A stretch of DNA of 64,000 nt from Flavobacterium aquiphilum. Its GTDB lineage: Bacteria > Bacteroidota > Bacteroidia > Flavobacteriales > Flavobacteriaceae. The DNA is taken from contig NZ_CP114288.1 in the NCBI RefSeq assembly GCF_027111335.1, positions 1,302,001 through 1,366,000 of the forward strand, read 5' to 3'. The position numbers and the translations under genes are program-made. The notes beneath the pieces are model-generated. The model was not told where the DNA came from. It made no database searches and saw nothing but the letters and a program-made list of their open reading frames with translations. The first letter of the stretch is position 1. Every line of letters begins with the position of its first letter. Below, in pieces: positions 1 through 9,204 of the stretch.

Positions 1-257
<257 letters not shown>

Positions 258-281
258 TTGTAATGAATTTATAGTAATTGA

Positions 282-310
282 GCCATTCATCGACGATGAA
301 TGGCTTTTTT
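282..310 (+). terminator. Intrinsic terminator of eno
   Basis: A perfect 10-bp stem (GCCATTCATC, loop GAC, GATGAATGGC) is followed by six T. It lies 25 bases after the enolase stop codon. Confidence 0.9.
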
Positions 311-366
311 ATTGAATATTTAACAAATTCGGTGAGCATTTAGTTTTTAATTTCTTTGGAATTCCT

Positions 367-374
367 TAGTTTTG
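367..374 (+). promoter_or_regulatory. Bacteroidota -7 box upstream of gltA
   Basis: TAGTTTTG fits the Bacteroidota housekeeping sigma -7 consensus TAnnTTTG. Transcription would begin near 380, leaving a leader of about 30 bases before the ATG at 411. No convincing -33 TTTG was seen at normal spacing. Confidence 0.5.
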
Positions 375-410
375 GTAAATTATAAACTTAATCCTATTTC
401 ATAAATAAAT

Positions 411-1685
411 ATGTCAAAAATAGCAATATTAGAAATTGACGGTAATAAGTTTGAGCTACCAATAATTGTTGGGAGCGAAAATGAAGCCGCTGTAGATATT
501 AGTAAACTAAGAGATATGTCGGGTGTAATTACCCTTGATCCTGGTTATAAAAACTCTGGAGCTTGTAAAAGCGAAATCACCTTTTTGGATGGTGAACTTG
601 GAATTTTGCGTTATAGAGGATATTCAATTGAGGATTTAGCTGATAAATCTCATTTTTTAGAGGTGGCTTATTTAATAATTTTTGGAGAATTGCCTTCTAA
701 TGAGAAATTAGAACAATTTGAAAATGATATCAGAAGATTCACTTTAGTGAGTGAAGATATGAAAATCATTTTGGATGGTTTCCCAAGTACTGCCCACCCA
801 ATGGGAGTTTTGTCTGCTTTGACTAGTGCTTTGACAGCTTTTAACCCTAAATCTGTTGATGTCAATAACGAAAAAGACATGTATGATGCGGTTTGTAAAA
901 CTCTTGCTAAATTTTTAGTTATTGCTACCTGGACTTATAGAAAAAGAATGGGGTTCCCTTTGAATTATTATGATAATACTTTGGGTTATGTGGAGAATTT
1001 CATGAATTTGATGTTTAAGTTGCCTACAGGACCTTACAAATTAAATCCGGTGATTATTGATGCATTAGATAAATTATTTATTCTTCATGCTGATCACGAG
1101 CAAAATTGTTCGACATCTACTGTTAGAATGGTAGGTTCTTCACATGCTGGACTTTTTGCATCTATATCTGCTGGAGTTTCTGCGTTATGGGGACCTTTAC
1201 ATGGAGGTGCTAATCAAGCTGTACTTGAGATGTTGGAAGAAATTCATGCTGCAGGTGGTGATGCTGATAAATATTTGGCGAAAGCTAAAGATAAAAATGA
1301 TCCTTTTAGATTGATGGGATTCGGACATAGAGTTTACAAAAACTTTGATCCAAGAGCAAAAATTATCAAAAAAGCTGCAGATGATGTGCTTTCTACTTTG
1401 GGAGTTAATGACCCGATTCTTGATATTGCTAAAAAATTGGAAGCTGCTGCGTTGGAAGATGAGTATTTCAAATCAAGAAACTTATACCCTAACGTAGATT
1501 TCTATTCTGGTATTATTTATAGAGCTTTAGGGATTCCAACGGATATGTTTACTGTATTATTTGCAATTGGAAGATTACCAGGTTGGATTGCTCAATGGAA
1601 GGAAATGAGAGAAAACAAAGAGCCAATTGGAAGACCAAGACAAGTTTACACAGGTTATCCTTTGAGAGAATATGTTAAGGAATAA
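411..1685 (+). CDS. gltA: Citrate synthase
   Basis: This 424-residue protein condenses acetyl-CoA and oxaloacetate to citrate, the entry step of the TCA cycle. The length fits the hexameric type II (Gram-negative) family. The catalytic triad is visible: His264 in PLHGGANQA, His306 in GFGHRVYKNFDPR and Asp363 in NVDFYSG. The N-terminal LDPGYKNSGAC segment and the HADHEQNCSTSTVR helix are also typical. It has its own -7 box and a hairpin terminator, so it is probably monocistronic. Nothing unusual was seen. Confidence 0.97.
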   Translation: MSKIAILEIDGNKFELPIIVGSENEAAVDISKLRDMSGVITLDPGYKNSGACKSEITFLDGELGILRYRGYSIEDLADKSHFLEVAYLIIFGELPSNEKLEQFENDIRRFTLVSEDMKIILDGFPSTAHPMGVLSALTSALTAFNPKSVDVNNEKDMYDAVCKTLAKFLVIATWTYRKRMGFPLNYYDNTLGYVENFMNLMFKLPTGPYKLNPVIIDALDKLFILHADHEQNCSTSTVRMVGSSHAGLFASISAGVSALWGPLHGGANQAVLEMLEEIHAAGGDADKYLAKAKDKNDPFRLMGFGHRVYKNFDPRAKIIKKAADDVLSTLGVNDPILDIAKKLEAAALEDEYFKSRNLYPNVDFYSGIIYRALGIPTDMFTVLFAIGRLPGWIAQWKEMRENKEPIGRPRQVYTGYPLREYVKE

Positions 1686-1704
1686 ATTTTAAATAGATTA
1701 AATA

Positions 1705-1736
1705 AAGCTTCACTTTTGCGGTGAAGCTTTTTTTTT
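1705..1736 (+). terminator. Intrinsic terminator of gltA
   Basis: AAGCTTCAC (1705-1713) pairs with GTGAAGCTT (1721-1729) across a 7-base loop, and a T-run follows. Confidence 0.9.
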
Positions 1737-1743
1737 ATCTTTG
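1736..1743 (+). promoter_or_regulatory. -7 box for the deiminase-like gene
   Basis: TATCTTTG matches TAnnTTTG. It overlaps the end of the gltA terminator T-run and lies 17 bases before the ATG at 1761, giving a very short leader. Confidence 0.5.
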
Positions 1744-1760
1744 AATAAAAAAATATAACA

Positions 1761-2675
1761 ATGCTTAGATTAAATGTTAATAATGAAACTTCAAGATTAA
1801 GGGCTGTAGTATTGGGATCTGCTAATAGTAATGGGCCAACACCAAAGATAGATGAAGCTTATGATCCTAAATCTTTGGAGCATATTTTGGCCAATACTTA
1901 TCCAGTTGAGGCCGATATGATTGCTGAAATGGAAGCCTTAAATTCAGTGTTTCGAAAATATGGAGTGACTGTTTTCCGTCCTGAAATAATTGAAAACTAT
2001 AATCAAATTTTTGTTAGGGATATTGGTTTTGTAATTGATGATACTTTTGTTAAATCTAATATTTTACCGGACCGTGAAAGGGAATTGGACGCGATTCAAT
2101 ATGTAATCGACCAAATAAATCCTGCGAAAGTCGTTCGCCCTCCAGAAGAAGTACATATTGAAGGAGGAGATGTGATGCTTTGGAATGATTATATTTTTGT
2201 TGGAACATACAAAGGAAGCGATTATGCGAGCTATATTACGGCAAGAACTAATATGCAAGGAGTCAAATTTATAAAAGAGTTATTTCCAAATAAAATTGTA
2301 AAAGAGTTTGATTTGGTTAAATCTAAAATTGAGGCTCGCGATAACGCTTTGCATCTTGATTGTTGTTTCCAGCCTGTGGGAAAAGACAAAGGGATAATTT
2401 ATAAAAGAGGGTTTAGAGAAGAAGCTGATTATATGTTTTTGGTAAATCTTTTTGGTGCAGCCAATTTATTTCATATCACGAGAGAAGAAATGTATAATAT
2501 GAATTCCAATGTGTTTTCGATTGATACAAATGTTGTTGTTTCCGAAAAGAATTTTACAAGATTAAATAACTGGCTACGAGGCAATGGATTTTTGGTAGAA
2601 GAAATTCCTTATGCCGAAATTTCAAAACAAGAAGGTTTGTTACGATGTTCGACATTGCCATTAATTAGGGATTAA
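1761..2675 (+). CDS. Guanidine-modifying hydrolase (dimethylarginine dimethylaminohydrolase / arginine deiminase family)
   Basis: This 304-residue protein belongs to the pentein (guanidino-group modifying enzyme) superfamily. Such enzymes attack the guanidino carbon of arginine or a methylated arginine through a cysteine. Visible catalytic elements are VRDIGFV, HIEGGDV (His132, Glu134, Asp137), LHLDCCF (His198) and Cys296 in the C-terminal LRCSTLPL. It resembles DDAH or amidinotransferase-like proteins of Bacteroidota, but the substrate (arginine, methylarginine or another guanidine) cannot be read from sequence. The next gene is a second member of the superfamily, which suggests a joint role in arginine/citrulline metabolism. 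Confidence 0.8.
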   Translation: MLRLNVNNETSRLRAVVLGSANSNGPTPKIDEAYDPKSLEHILANTYPVEADMIAEMEALNSVFRKYGVTVFRPEIIENYNQIFVRDIGFVIDDTFVKSNILPDRERELDAIQYVIDQINPAKVVRPPEEVHIEGGDVMLWNDYIFVGTYKGSDYASYITARTNMQGVKFIKELFPNKIVKEFDLVKSKIEARDNALHLDCCFQPVGKDKGIIYKRGFREEADYMFLVNLFGAANLFHITREEMYNMNSNVFSIDTNVVVSEKNFTRLNNWLRGNGFLVEEIPYAEISKQEGLLRCSTLPLIRD

Positions 2676-2742
2676 TAGATCTTTTGGGTTTTATTGTTTA
2701 ACTTTAACCAAAATGATTTTTTAAATATAATACCATAAAAAC

Positions 2743-3678
2743 ATGAAACAAACAACAAACTCCATTTTGATGATTCGCCCTGTCGCATTCCGCATGAATG
2801 AGCAAACAGCGGTGAATAATTATTATCAAAAAGTTATTGAAGGTCTTTTGCCGGCAACTGTAAATGCAAAAGCACAACAGGAATTTGATGTTTTTGTTGA
2901 AAAGCTTCGCTCAGTGGGGGTAGATGTAACCGTGATCGATGATAGAGAAGGTTCGGATACGCCGGACAGTATTTTTCCAAACAATTGGATTTCTTTTCAT
3001 GAAAATGGAGACGTAGCGCTTTATCCTATGTTTGCCGAGAATCGCCGTTTAGAACGTCGTGAAGACATTTTGGATACCTTGGAAGAAAAAGGATTTATAA
3101 TCGATAATATTATGGATTATACTTCTGCAGAAGAAGACGGTTTTTTCTTAGAAGGAACGGGAAGTTTGGTTTTGGACAGGGAGAATGCAAAGGCTTATTG
3201 TGCGCTTTCCCCGCGGGCTGATGAAGAATTGTTTATCGAATTCTGCGAAGATTTTGAATTTACTCCTGTGATTTTTGAAGCCTTTCATACGGTTAACGGC
3301 GAGCGAAAATTAATTTATCATACCAATGTGATGATGTGTATTGGAGATACTTTTGCTGTTATTTGTGCGGATTGTATCGATGATAAAAAAGAACGTAAAA
3401 TGGTTCTTGAAAGCCTTAAAGGTGATGAGAAAGATATTATTTTGATTACCGAAGACCAGCTGAATAATTTTGCCGGAAATATGCTAGAAGTAAGTGGTAC
3501 CGATGATAGAAGGTATTTGGTAATGAGTGCTTCGGCTTATCAAAGTTTGACCAAAAAGCAAATTACACAGTTAGAGGAACACGTTACCATATTGAGTTCC
3601 AGTCTGGATACCATAGAGGCTTGCGGTGGTGGAAGTGCACGTTGCATGATGGCAGAGATTTTCCTGCCGACGGAATAA
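2743..3678 (+). CDS. ctlX: CtlX-type citrulline utilization hydrolase
   Basis: This 311-residue protein is a second pentein-fold amidinohydrolase, recognised as the Bacteroidota CtlX type by the N-terminal SILMIRPVAFRMNEQT and the length. The presumed nucleophile is Cys294 in the C-terminal ACGGGSARCM. DSIFPNNWIS (near residue 85) and GTGSLVLDR (near 140) supply the acidic residues seen in the family. It probably acts on a guanidino or ureido amino acid. It lies 67 bases after the deiminase-like gene on the same strand and may be co-transcribed. The name follows family resemblance; the substrate is inferred. Confidence 0.8.
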   Translation: MKQTTNSILMIRPVAFRMNEQTAVNNYYQKVIEGLLPATVNAKAQQEFDVFVEKLRSVGVDVTVIDDREGSDTPDSIFPNNWISFHENGDVALYPMFAENRRLERREDILDTLEEKGFIIDNIMDYTSAEEDGFFLEGTGSLVLDRENAKAYCALSPRADEELFIEFCEDFEFTPVIFEAFHTVNGERKLIYHTNVMMCIGDTFAVICADCIDDKKERKMVLESLKGDEKDIILITEDQLNNFAGNMLEVSGTDDRRYLVMSASAYQSLTKKQITQLEEHVTILSSSLDTIEACGGGSARCMMAEIFLPTE

Positions 3679-3802
3679 ATAAGGAGAGAAACAATCGGTC
3701 TTATCAAAAGGCATGGGTTCCTGCTGTCGCCTTTATCTCTACGAGGATACCGGCTCCATCAGGGCTAAAAACGAAACACTAGGCATTTTTGCCGTCACTT
3801 AT

Positions 3803-3850
3803 AAAAAATCCAAATTCCGAATGCTTACGTAATCGAAATTTGGATTTTTT
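3803..3850. terminator. Bidirectional terminator between ctlX and marC
   Basis: The left arm (3803-3820, AAAAAATCCAAATT...) pairs with the right arm (3833-3850, ...AAATTTGGATTTTTT). A-runs and T-runs on both sides let it serve the convergent genes on both strands. The stretch 3679-3802 holds no gene that I can recognise. Confidence 0.8.
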
Positions 3851-3861
3851 GATTTTAAAAC

Positions 3862-4488
3862 TTAAAAATTTCCTTTAATGATGTTGATTATAGCGCTTAC
3901 GATGTATTGAATACCAATCGCAACAACAATAAAACCTACAATTCTTGAAATAGCAACAATACCTGAAGCTCCAAGCATTTGAGCTAGATAATGTGCACTT
4001 CTAAGAATTATAAAAATGGTAAATGCAATTGCTAATATGGCTATTGTAGCAGTAATCAGTTCATTGGTGGCGTTGTGTTCCTGATAAAACGCAATTAATA
4101 GGGAAATGGAACCTGGGCCTGCAAGCATTGGCATTGCCAAAGGTGTTAGGGCAATATCGTTTCTTTTTTGAGCATCGCTTTCTATCTTTTTATTGATTCC
4201 TCGCTTTTTATTGAATTTTCCCGAAAGCAAAGAAAAACCGGAACTAACAATAATTAACCCTCCCGCAATCCTTAGCGAATCAATACTAATGCCAAAAAAG
4301 CTTAAAACATATTTTCCAATAAAGAATGAAATGATTAGGATTAAAAAAACATTGATTGAAGTCCATAATGAAATTCTAGAGCATTCTTGTTTGGAGTCAC
4401 CTTGAGTAAGTCCAACAAAAATTGGTACTGTTCCAATTGGATTTAGTACAGAAAATAAAGCTACAAACAAGTAAATAAATAAATCCAT
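3862..4488 (-). CDS. MarC family integral membrane protein
   Basis: This 208-residue, strongly hydrophobic protein has about six membrane segments. The N-terminal FVALFSVLNPIGTVPIFVGLT and the central PLAMPMLAGPGSI motif are hallmarks of the MarC/UPF0056 family. MarC was once linked to multiple antibiotic resistance, but its real function is not established. It is a single gene on the minus strand, convergent with ctlX, and the promoter should lie in the AT-rich stretch 4490-4660. Confidence 0.85.
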   Translation of the reverse strand: MDLFIYLFVALFSVLNPIGTVPIFVGLTQGDSKQECSRISLWTSINVFLILIISFFIGKYVLSFFGISIDSLRIAGGLIIVSSGFSLLSGKFNKKRGINKKIESDAQKRNDIALTPLAMPMLAGPGSISLLIAFYQEHNATNELITATIAILAIAFTIFIILRSAHYLAQMLGASGIVAISRIVGFIVVAIGIQYIVSAIINIIKGNF

Positions 4489-4663
4489 TAGGGTTTCAGT
4501 TTTGGTTGTAAAATTACGAATTTATGTATAAATAAGTTTAAATACGCATTACGGAATTGTTTATTTCAAAAAATGACAAGTAAAAATCAGAATTATTTAA
4601 AAACGAATAGTGCTTGGATTTGTTTCTCTCTTTGAACAATGATTTAGTTAGCTGCTTTTTAAT

Positions 4664-4671
4664 TACTTTTG
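4664..4671 (+). promoter_or_regulatory. -7 box that decides the start of the CoA-binding protein
   Basis: TACTTTTG fits TAnnTTTG. Transcription would begin around 4677, after the upstream ATG at 4669, so the ATG at 4690 is the likely start. Confidence 0.5.
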
Positions 4672-4689
4672 TGTCATATATCGATTAAA

Positions 4690-5058
4690 ATGACAAAGAA
4701 TAAAAAAACTTTGGTAATAGGTGGATCACCAAACCCTGAAAGAGTAGCTTTTAAGGCAATCGAAAAGCTGGTTGCCAAAGGGCATTCAGTTATTGTTTTT
4801 GGAAAAAATGAGGGGGAAATAGCAGATGTTAAAATAAATACCCATGTGATTCCTGTTGAAAATATAGACACTGTTTCATTATATATAAATCCAACACATC
4901 AAAGTGAATATTATAAATACATAATCGATCTTAAGCCGAATCGTGTTTTGTTTAGCCCGGGGACTGAAAATCCAGAGTTTTATCAATTGTTGAAATTGAA
5001 CGATATAAGATATGAAGAAGCTTGTACATTGGTTTTGTTGACACTGAATGAATATTAA
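4690..5058 (+). CDS. CoA-binding domain protein
   Basis: This protein of 122 residues is a single Rossmann-type CoA_binding domain. It starts with KKTLVIGGSPNPERVAFKA, the nucleotide loop with Ser-Pro-Asn, and ends with YEEACTLVLL, the segment that often carries the family's conserved EACT cysteine. Such stand-alone proteins are common in Bacteroidota and have no firm biochemical role. The start at 4690 is preferred over 4669 because the -7 box overlaps the upstream ATG. It lies just before recR with a separate promoter. Confidence 0.8.
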   Translation: MTKNKKTLVIGGSPNPERVAFKAIEKLVAKGHSVIVFGKNEGEIADVKINTHVIPVENIDTVSLYINPTHQSEYYKYIIDLKPNRVLFSPGTENPEFYQLLKLNDIRYEEACTLVLLTLNEY

Positions 5059-5103
5059 TTTTTTGAAGGATTAAATTTTTAAATAGCAGTTTGTCAAATT
5101 GCT

Positions 5104-5111
5104 TACTTTTG
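5104..5111 (+). promoter_or_regulatory. -7 box of recR, possibly leaderless
   Basis: TACTTTTG (TAnnTTTG) ends only 5 bases before the ATG at 5117. With the usual distance from -7 box to start point, the transcript would begin at or next to the ATG. Confidence 0.45.
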
Positions 5112-5116
5112 TACCC

Positions 5117-5737
5117 ATGGAATTTTCTTCAAAACTAATAGAAAAAGCAGTTAATGAGATGTCTCAATTGCCAGGAATAGGTAAAAGAACAGCTTTGCGA
5201 CTGGTTTTGCATATTTTAAAGCAGCCCAAGGAGCAGGCTTCTTTTTTGGCTCAAGCATTGGTGACGATGCGGGAAGAAATCAAATATTGTAATAGCTGTC
5301 ATAATATTTCGGATAGTGAAGTTTGTGAAATTTGTTCTAATTCTGCCAGAAATCATCAAATCATTTGTGTTGTTGAGGATATTCGAGATGTAATGGCTAT
5401 CGAAAATACGGGTCAATTTAGAGGGATTTATCATGTTTTGGGAGGGAAAATATCTCCCATCGACGGAGTAGGCCCCAGTCAACTTACCATTAACACATTG
5501 GTTGAAAAAGTGAAATTGGGGAAAGTCAAAGAGATAATATTTGCCTTAAGCTCAACAATGGAAGGAGATACGACCAATTTTTATATCTATAAACAAATTG
5601 CTGATTTACCAATTGTAGTTTCAACAATAGCGAGAGGAATTGCAGTTGGGGACGAATTGGAATATGCAGATGAAGTAACTCTCGGTCGAAGTATTTTGCA
5701 AAGAGTACCTTTTGAAAAATCATTAAAAACAAATTAA
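5117..5737 (+). CDS. recR: Recombination mediator RecR
   Basis: This protein of 206 residues works with RecO/RecF in loading RecA at gaps. The helix-hairpin-helix [20 protein letters not shown] lies near the N-terminus. It is followed by the C4 zinc finger (Cys-X2-Cys...Cys-X2-Cys in [19 protein letters not shown]) and the Toprim domain with [12 protein letters not shown] and [11 protein letters not shown]. The C-terminus has the Walker B-like [14 protein letters not shown]. The start at 5117 ([12 protein letters not shown]) matches the family better than the upstream ATG at 5099. Confidence 0.95.
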   Translation: MEFSSKLIEKAVNEMSQLPGIGKRTALRLVLHILKQPKEQASFLAQALVTMREEIKYCNSCHNISDSEVCEICSNSARNHQIICVVEDIRDVMAIENTGQFRGIYHVLGGKISPIDGVGPSQLTINTLVEKVKLGKVKEIIFALSSTMEGDTTNFYIYKQIADLPIVVSTIARGIAVGDELEYADEVTLGRSILQRVPFEKSLKTN

Positions 5738-5899
5738 ATAGGTTATTGAGCGGGATGCTTTTTTAATACTAATTGAAAAACTATATTTGTTGCTAATACT
5801 GTTTACTATTTCAAAATAGGCCTCTCGATAGCTTTGGGGTTATTATGCTAAATGAAATATAGAACGGCATTAATCAGAATATACGGGAATAATTTAAAA

Positions 5900-5907
5900 T
5901 ACCTTTG
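5900..5907 (+). promoter_or_regulatory. -7 box at the head of the polysaccharide locus
   Basis: TACCTTTG fits TAnnTTTG and lies 16 bases before the ATG at 5924. It supports that start over the in-frame ATG at 5852, and probably drives the export genes that follow. Confidence 0.5.
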
Positions 5908-5923
5908 GTTTAATATAACACGA

Positions 5924-6712
5924 ATGAGCAAACGTTTTCTTCTTATTTTTTTATTTATCAGTTTGTTATTTACATCCTGTATTCCTGTAAAAGATTTGGT
6001 TTATCTTCAAAAAAAAGATAATTCTTCTCCTGATCCGGTTTCGATGGTAGAGTCAAAACCGTATCGTTTGCAAACTCATGATGTGTTGAGTATTAATATA
6101 AAAGCTTCAGATCCAAAACTTGTAGCAATTTTTAACCCAACAACAAATGGCACCTCAAACGAGCATTCGGAGTCTGGTTTGTATTTTGACGGGTTCACAG
6201 TTGACGACCACGGGAATATTCGAATTCCTGTTTTAGGAGAAATGAATGTTTTGGGATTTACTTTGGAAGAAGTTCGAATTAAAATTGAAAAGCAATTATT
6301 GGCCGACTATTTTAAAGATAATGCGAGTATTTTTGTGGTAGTAAAATTAGCCGGTTTTCGATATACAATAAATGGGGAAGTAGGAAGTGCCGGTACTAAA
6401 ACTTTGTTTCAGGAAAAAGTAAATGTGATGCAAGCTATTGCCAATGCGGGTGACATAACAACTACCGGAGATAGAAAAGCTGTGACCATTATAAGACAGA
6501 CCCCTAATGGAACCGAGATGAAAAATTTGGATCTGACTGATATCAAAGTAATGAATTCACCCTATTATTTTTTACAGCCAAACGATTATATCTATGTAAA
6601 ACCACTGAAGCAAAAAACATGGGGAACAGGAAGTACTGGACTTCAGTCTTTGACAACACTTATTACATTGTTTTCATTATTGACTTCAGTTTTTTTGTTG
6701 GTTAAAAATTAA
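5924..6712 (+). CDS. Polysaccharide export lipoprotein (Wza/BexD family)
   Basis: This protein of 262 residues is the outer-membrane partner of the tyrosine autokinase that follows. A lipoprotein signal is visible: basic MSKR, hydrophobic core LLIFLFISLLF and lipobox TSC with Cys19. The mature part has the Poly_export domain (YRLQTHDVLSINIKASDP) and one SLBB-like segment (FRYTINGEVGSAGTKT). A C-terminal hydrophobic helix (LTTLITLFSLLTSVFLLV) is usual in Bacteroidota members. It is shorter than E. coli Wza (379 residues). Only 15 bases separate it from the kinase gene. It is a second exporter type beside the larger SLBB protein at 18.6 kb. Confidence 0.88.
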   Translation: MSKRFLLIFLFISLLFTSCIPVKDLVYLQKKDNSSPDPVSMVESKPYRLQTHDVLSINIKASDPKLVAIFNPTTNGTSNEHSESGLYFDGFTVDDHGNIRIPVLGEMNVLGFTLEEVRIKIEKQLLADYFKDNASIFVVVKLAGFRYTINGEVGSAGTKTLFQEKVNVMQAIANAGDITTTGDRKAVTIIRQTPNGTEMKNLDLTDIKVMNSPYYFLQPNDYIYVKPLKQKTWGTGSTGLQSLTTLITLFSLLTSVFLLVKN

Positions 6713-6727
6713 AATCAAATTACAAAA

Positions 6728-9178
6728 ATGTTAGATATTAAAGATTTTGCGGTTTTTGACAATCATTCTGCTTTTGATTTTAAAGGGTTTTTAATAAAGA
6801 TATTGAGTTATTGGAAATGGTTTTTACTATCTGTGATCATCACATTTGTAATTGCATACCAGGTTAATATCCGAAAAGAAAAAATTTATGCGATCGAAAC
6901 CTTAATTTCCGTTAAGGAGGAGACCAATCCACTTTTCACATCAAGTACCAATTTGGTTTTTAATTGGGGGGGAGCTTCGGATCAAATGCAGACCATCTCC
7001 ACTACATTGCAATCCCGTTCTCACAATGAGTTAGTAGTTGATAAATTGCAATTTTATATCGATTATTTGGTTCAAGGCGAATATAATCTTTTGGATGCTT
7101 ATGGAGCTGTTCCGTTTCATATCGAAATCGATAAGAAACAAGGACAATTGATTGGAAACCTGATCAAGATTAAATTTATTACTGAAAATGAATATGAAAT
7201 ACGAATTCCATTTGAGGGAACCTCTGTTTCTGTCATTCATTATTCTGATAATAGTTATGGCAACACTTCGGTTGTGGAAGGGGAATTTGTGCAACGATAT
7301 AAAGTTGGTAAAAAAGTGTCTTTGCCTTTTTTGAATTGGAAATTACAAATCAACGACAATCCGGGTTTATATAAAGGGAATGAATACTTTGTGCGATTTA
7401 ATGATTTTGATGGTACAGTATCGAATTATAGGAATGTAAATGTCAAACTTGATGATCGAGGGAGCTCAATTATTACTTTGGGAATGCAAGGTACTAATAA
7501 AGCCCGCATGGTTGAATATCTGAATGCGACTGTAAATATGTTGATAAAAAGGCAGTTGGATAGTAAAAACCAATTTGCAACCAATACGATTAATTTTATT
7601 GACAGTACGCTTGTTGCAATGGAGTCTCAACTCAAGCAAACAGGTGATGAGTTGAAATCTTTTAGAAAAGGTAAAAATATTTATGATGTTGAAGGTGGTG
7701 GTGCAACCAAATATTCTGATAAAATCTTAGATTTTGATGTAGAAAAGGATGCTATAAATCGTAAACTAGCCTATTATAATTCGTTAAAATCGTATTTAAA
7801 AAATAGTGTAGATTATTCAAAACTACCGGCACCATCGGTAGCAGGAATTGAGGATCCTAATATTGTTGTCAATGTGTCTAAATTAATTGCACTTTCTACT
7901 CAACGGTCGGAGATGGCTTATGCGGTAAAAAGTGAAAAGATATTCAGAGATTTTGACAATCAGATGGAAGCAATCAAGAATGTCTTGCTTGAAAATATTG
8001 TTACTGCCAAATCCTCTTTGGAATATGATTTGGCAATGGTGCAAAGTAAAGTCAATCAAGCAGAAAGCAAAATAAAAAGTCTTCCGGATGACCAGCAGGA
8101 ATTAATAAAAATAAAAAGAAAATATGATTTAAACGATAATATCTACAGTACTTTTCTTCAAAAAAGAAGTGAAGCCGATATTGTCAAAGCGGCCAATCTT
8201 TCGGATATTCATTTTATTGATCCGGCCAAAGATATTGGCGGAGGGCTTATTGGCCCCAAGACAGGTGTGAATTATATTTTGGCTCTTTTTCTAGGATTGT
8301 TGATTCCTTTGTTGATTATCGTCGTTCTTTATTTTATTAATAATACCATTCAAAATCCAGATGATATTACTAAGCTGACAAGCATTCCTGTTATTGGCAT
8401 TGTTGGTGTAAATATGGATCATAATAATTTGGCAGTATTTGAAAAGCCAAAATCAGCATTGTCAGAATCTTTTAGAGCGATTCGTTCTTCGTTGCAATTT
8501 TTGTATAAAAAGAATAATGTAGCGGGTGCCAAAACATTAATGATAACCTCTTCGGTGAGTGGTGAAGGAAAAACATTTTGTTCCATAAATATCGCTACGG
8601 TTTTTGCTTTAAGCGGAAAAAAGACTGTAATCGTTGGGATGGATTTGCGAAAACCCAAGCTGTTTGATGAATTTAATTTGTCTAATTCTGCAGGTGTTGT
8701 TAATTATTTGATTAAAGACAAAAAATTGGAGGAAATTGTCAATCATACATCAGTACCTTTTTTGGACGTTATATTTTCCGGACCAATACCTCCAAATCCA
8801 TCTGAATTGATATTAAGTGATGGAATGAAGGACTTGATGGATGAACTGAAAGCCAATTACGATTATATCATTTTAGATACCCCTCCAGTAGGCTTGGTTG
8901 CCGATTCATTGGAGTTGACTCAATATTGTGATGTTAACTTATATATCGTAAGGCAAAATTTCACTAAAAAAGGAATGATAACATTGCTGAACAACAGGAT
9001 AAGTCGTGAGGAACTTCAGAATACCAGTATTATTTTGAATGGTTTTGAAAATAAAGCAAAATATGGTGGAGGATATGGTTATGGCTATGGTTACGGAAAC
9101 GGTAATTATTCCAATGGATATCATGATGTAGAAAAGAAAAAAAGCTTTGTTGAGAAAATAATAGCAAAAAAGAAGTAG
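6728..9178 (+). CDS. Polysaccharide co-polymerase / BY-type tyrosine autokinase (Wzc-like)
   Basis: This 816-residue inner-membrane protein controls chain length and export of the polysaccharide. A first membrane segment lies near residues 32-50, with a long periplasmic Wzz domain including a coiled coil, and a second membrane segment near 515-535 (NYILALFLGLLIPLLIIVVL). The cytoplasmic kinase has Walker A SGEGKT (Lys615), Walker A' VVGMDLRKPKL and Walker B YIILDTPPVGL. The C-terminal tail holds seven tyrosines in a Gly-Tyr repeat, the autophosphorylation cluster. Partner genes are the lipoprotein upstream and the sugar genes downstream. Confidence 0.93.
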   Translation: MLDIKDFAVFDNHSAFDFKGFLIKILSYWKWFLLSVIITFVIAYQVNIRKEKIYAIETLISVKEETNPLFTSSTNLVFNWGGASDQMQTISTTLQSRSHNELVVDKLQFYIDYLVQGEYNLLDAYGAVPFHIEIDKKQGQLIGNLIKIKFITENEYEIRIPFEGTSVSVIHYSDNSYGNTSVVEGEFVQRYKVGKKVSLPFLNWKLQINDNPGLYKGNEYFVRFNDFDGTVSNYRNVNVKLDDRGSSIITLGMQGTNKARMVEYLNATVNMLIKRQLDSKNQFATNTINFIDSTLVAMESQLKQTGDELKSFRKGKNIYDVEGGGATKYSDKILDFDVEKDAINRKLAYYNSLKSYLKNSVDYSKLPAPSVAGIEDPNIVVNVSKLIALSTQRSEMAYAVKSEKIFRDFDNQMEAIKNVLLENIVTAKSSLEYDLAMVQSKVNQAESKIKSLPDDQQELIKIKRKYDLNDNIYSTFLQKRSEADIVKAANLSDIHFIDPAKDIGGGLIGPKTGVNYILALFLGLLIPLLIIVVLYFINNTIQNPDDITKLTSIPVIGIVGVNMDHNNLAVFEKPKSALSESFRAIRSSLQFLYKKNNVAGAKTLMITSSVSGEGKTFCSINIATVFALSGKKTVIVGMDLRKPKLFDEFNLSNSAGVVNYLIKDKKLEEIVNHTSVPFLDVIFSGPIPPNPSELILSDGMKDLMDELKANYDYIILDTPPVGLVADSLELTQYCDVNLYIVRQNFTKKGMITLLNNRISREELQNTSIILNGFENKAKYGGGYGYGYGYGNGNYSNGYHDVEKKKSFVEKIIAKKK

Positions 9179-9204
9179 CAACGCTTGTTTTAAATTAATA
9201 AGAA

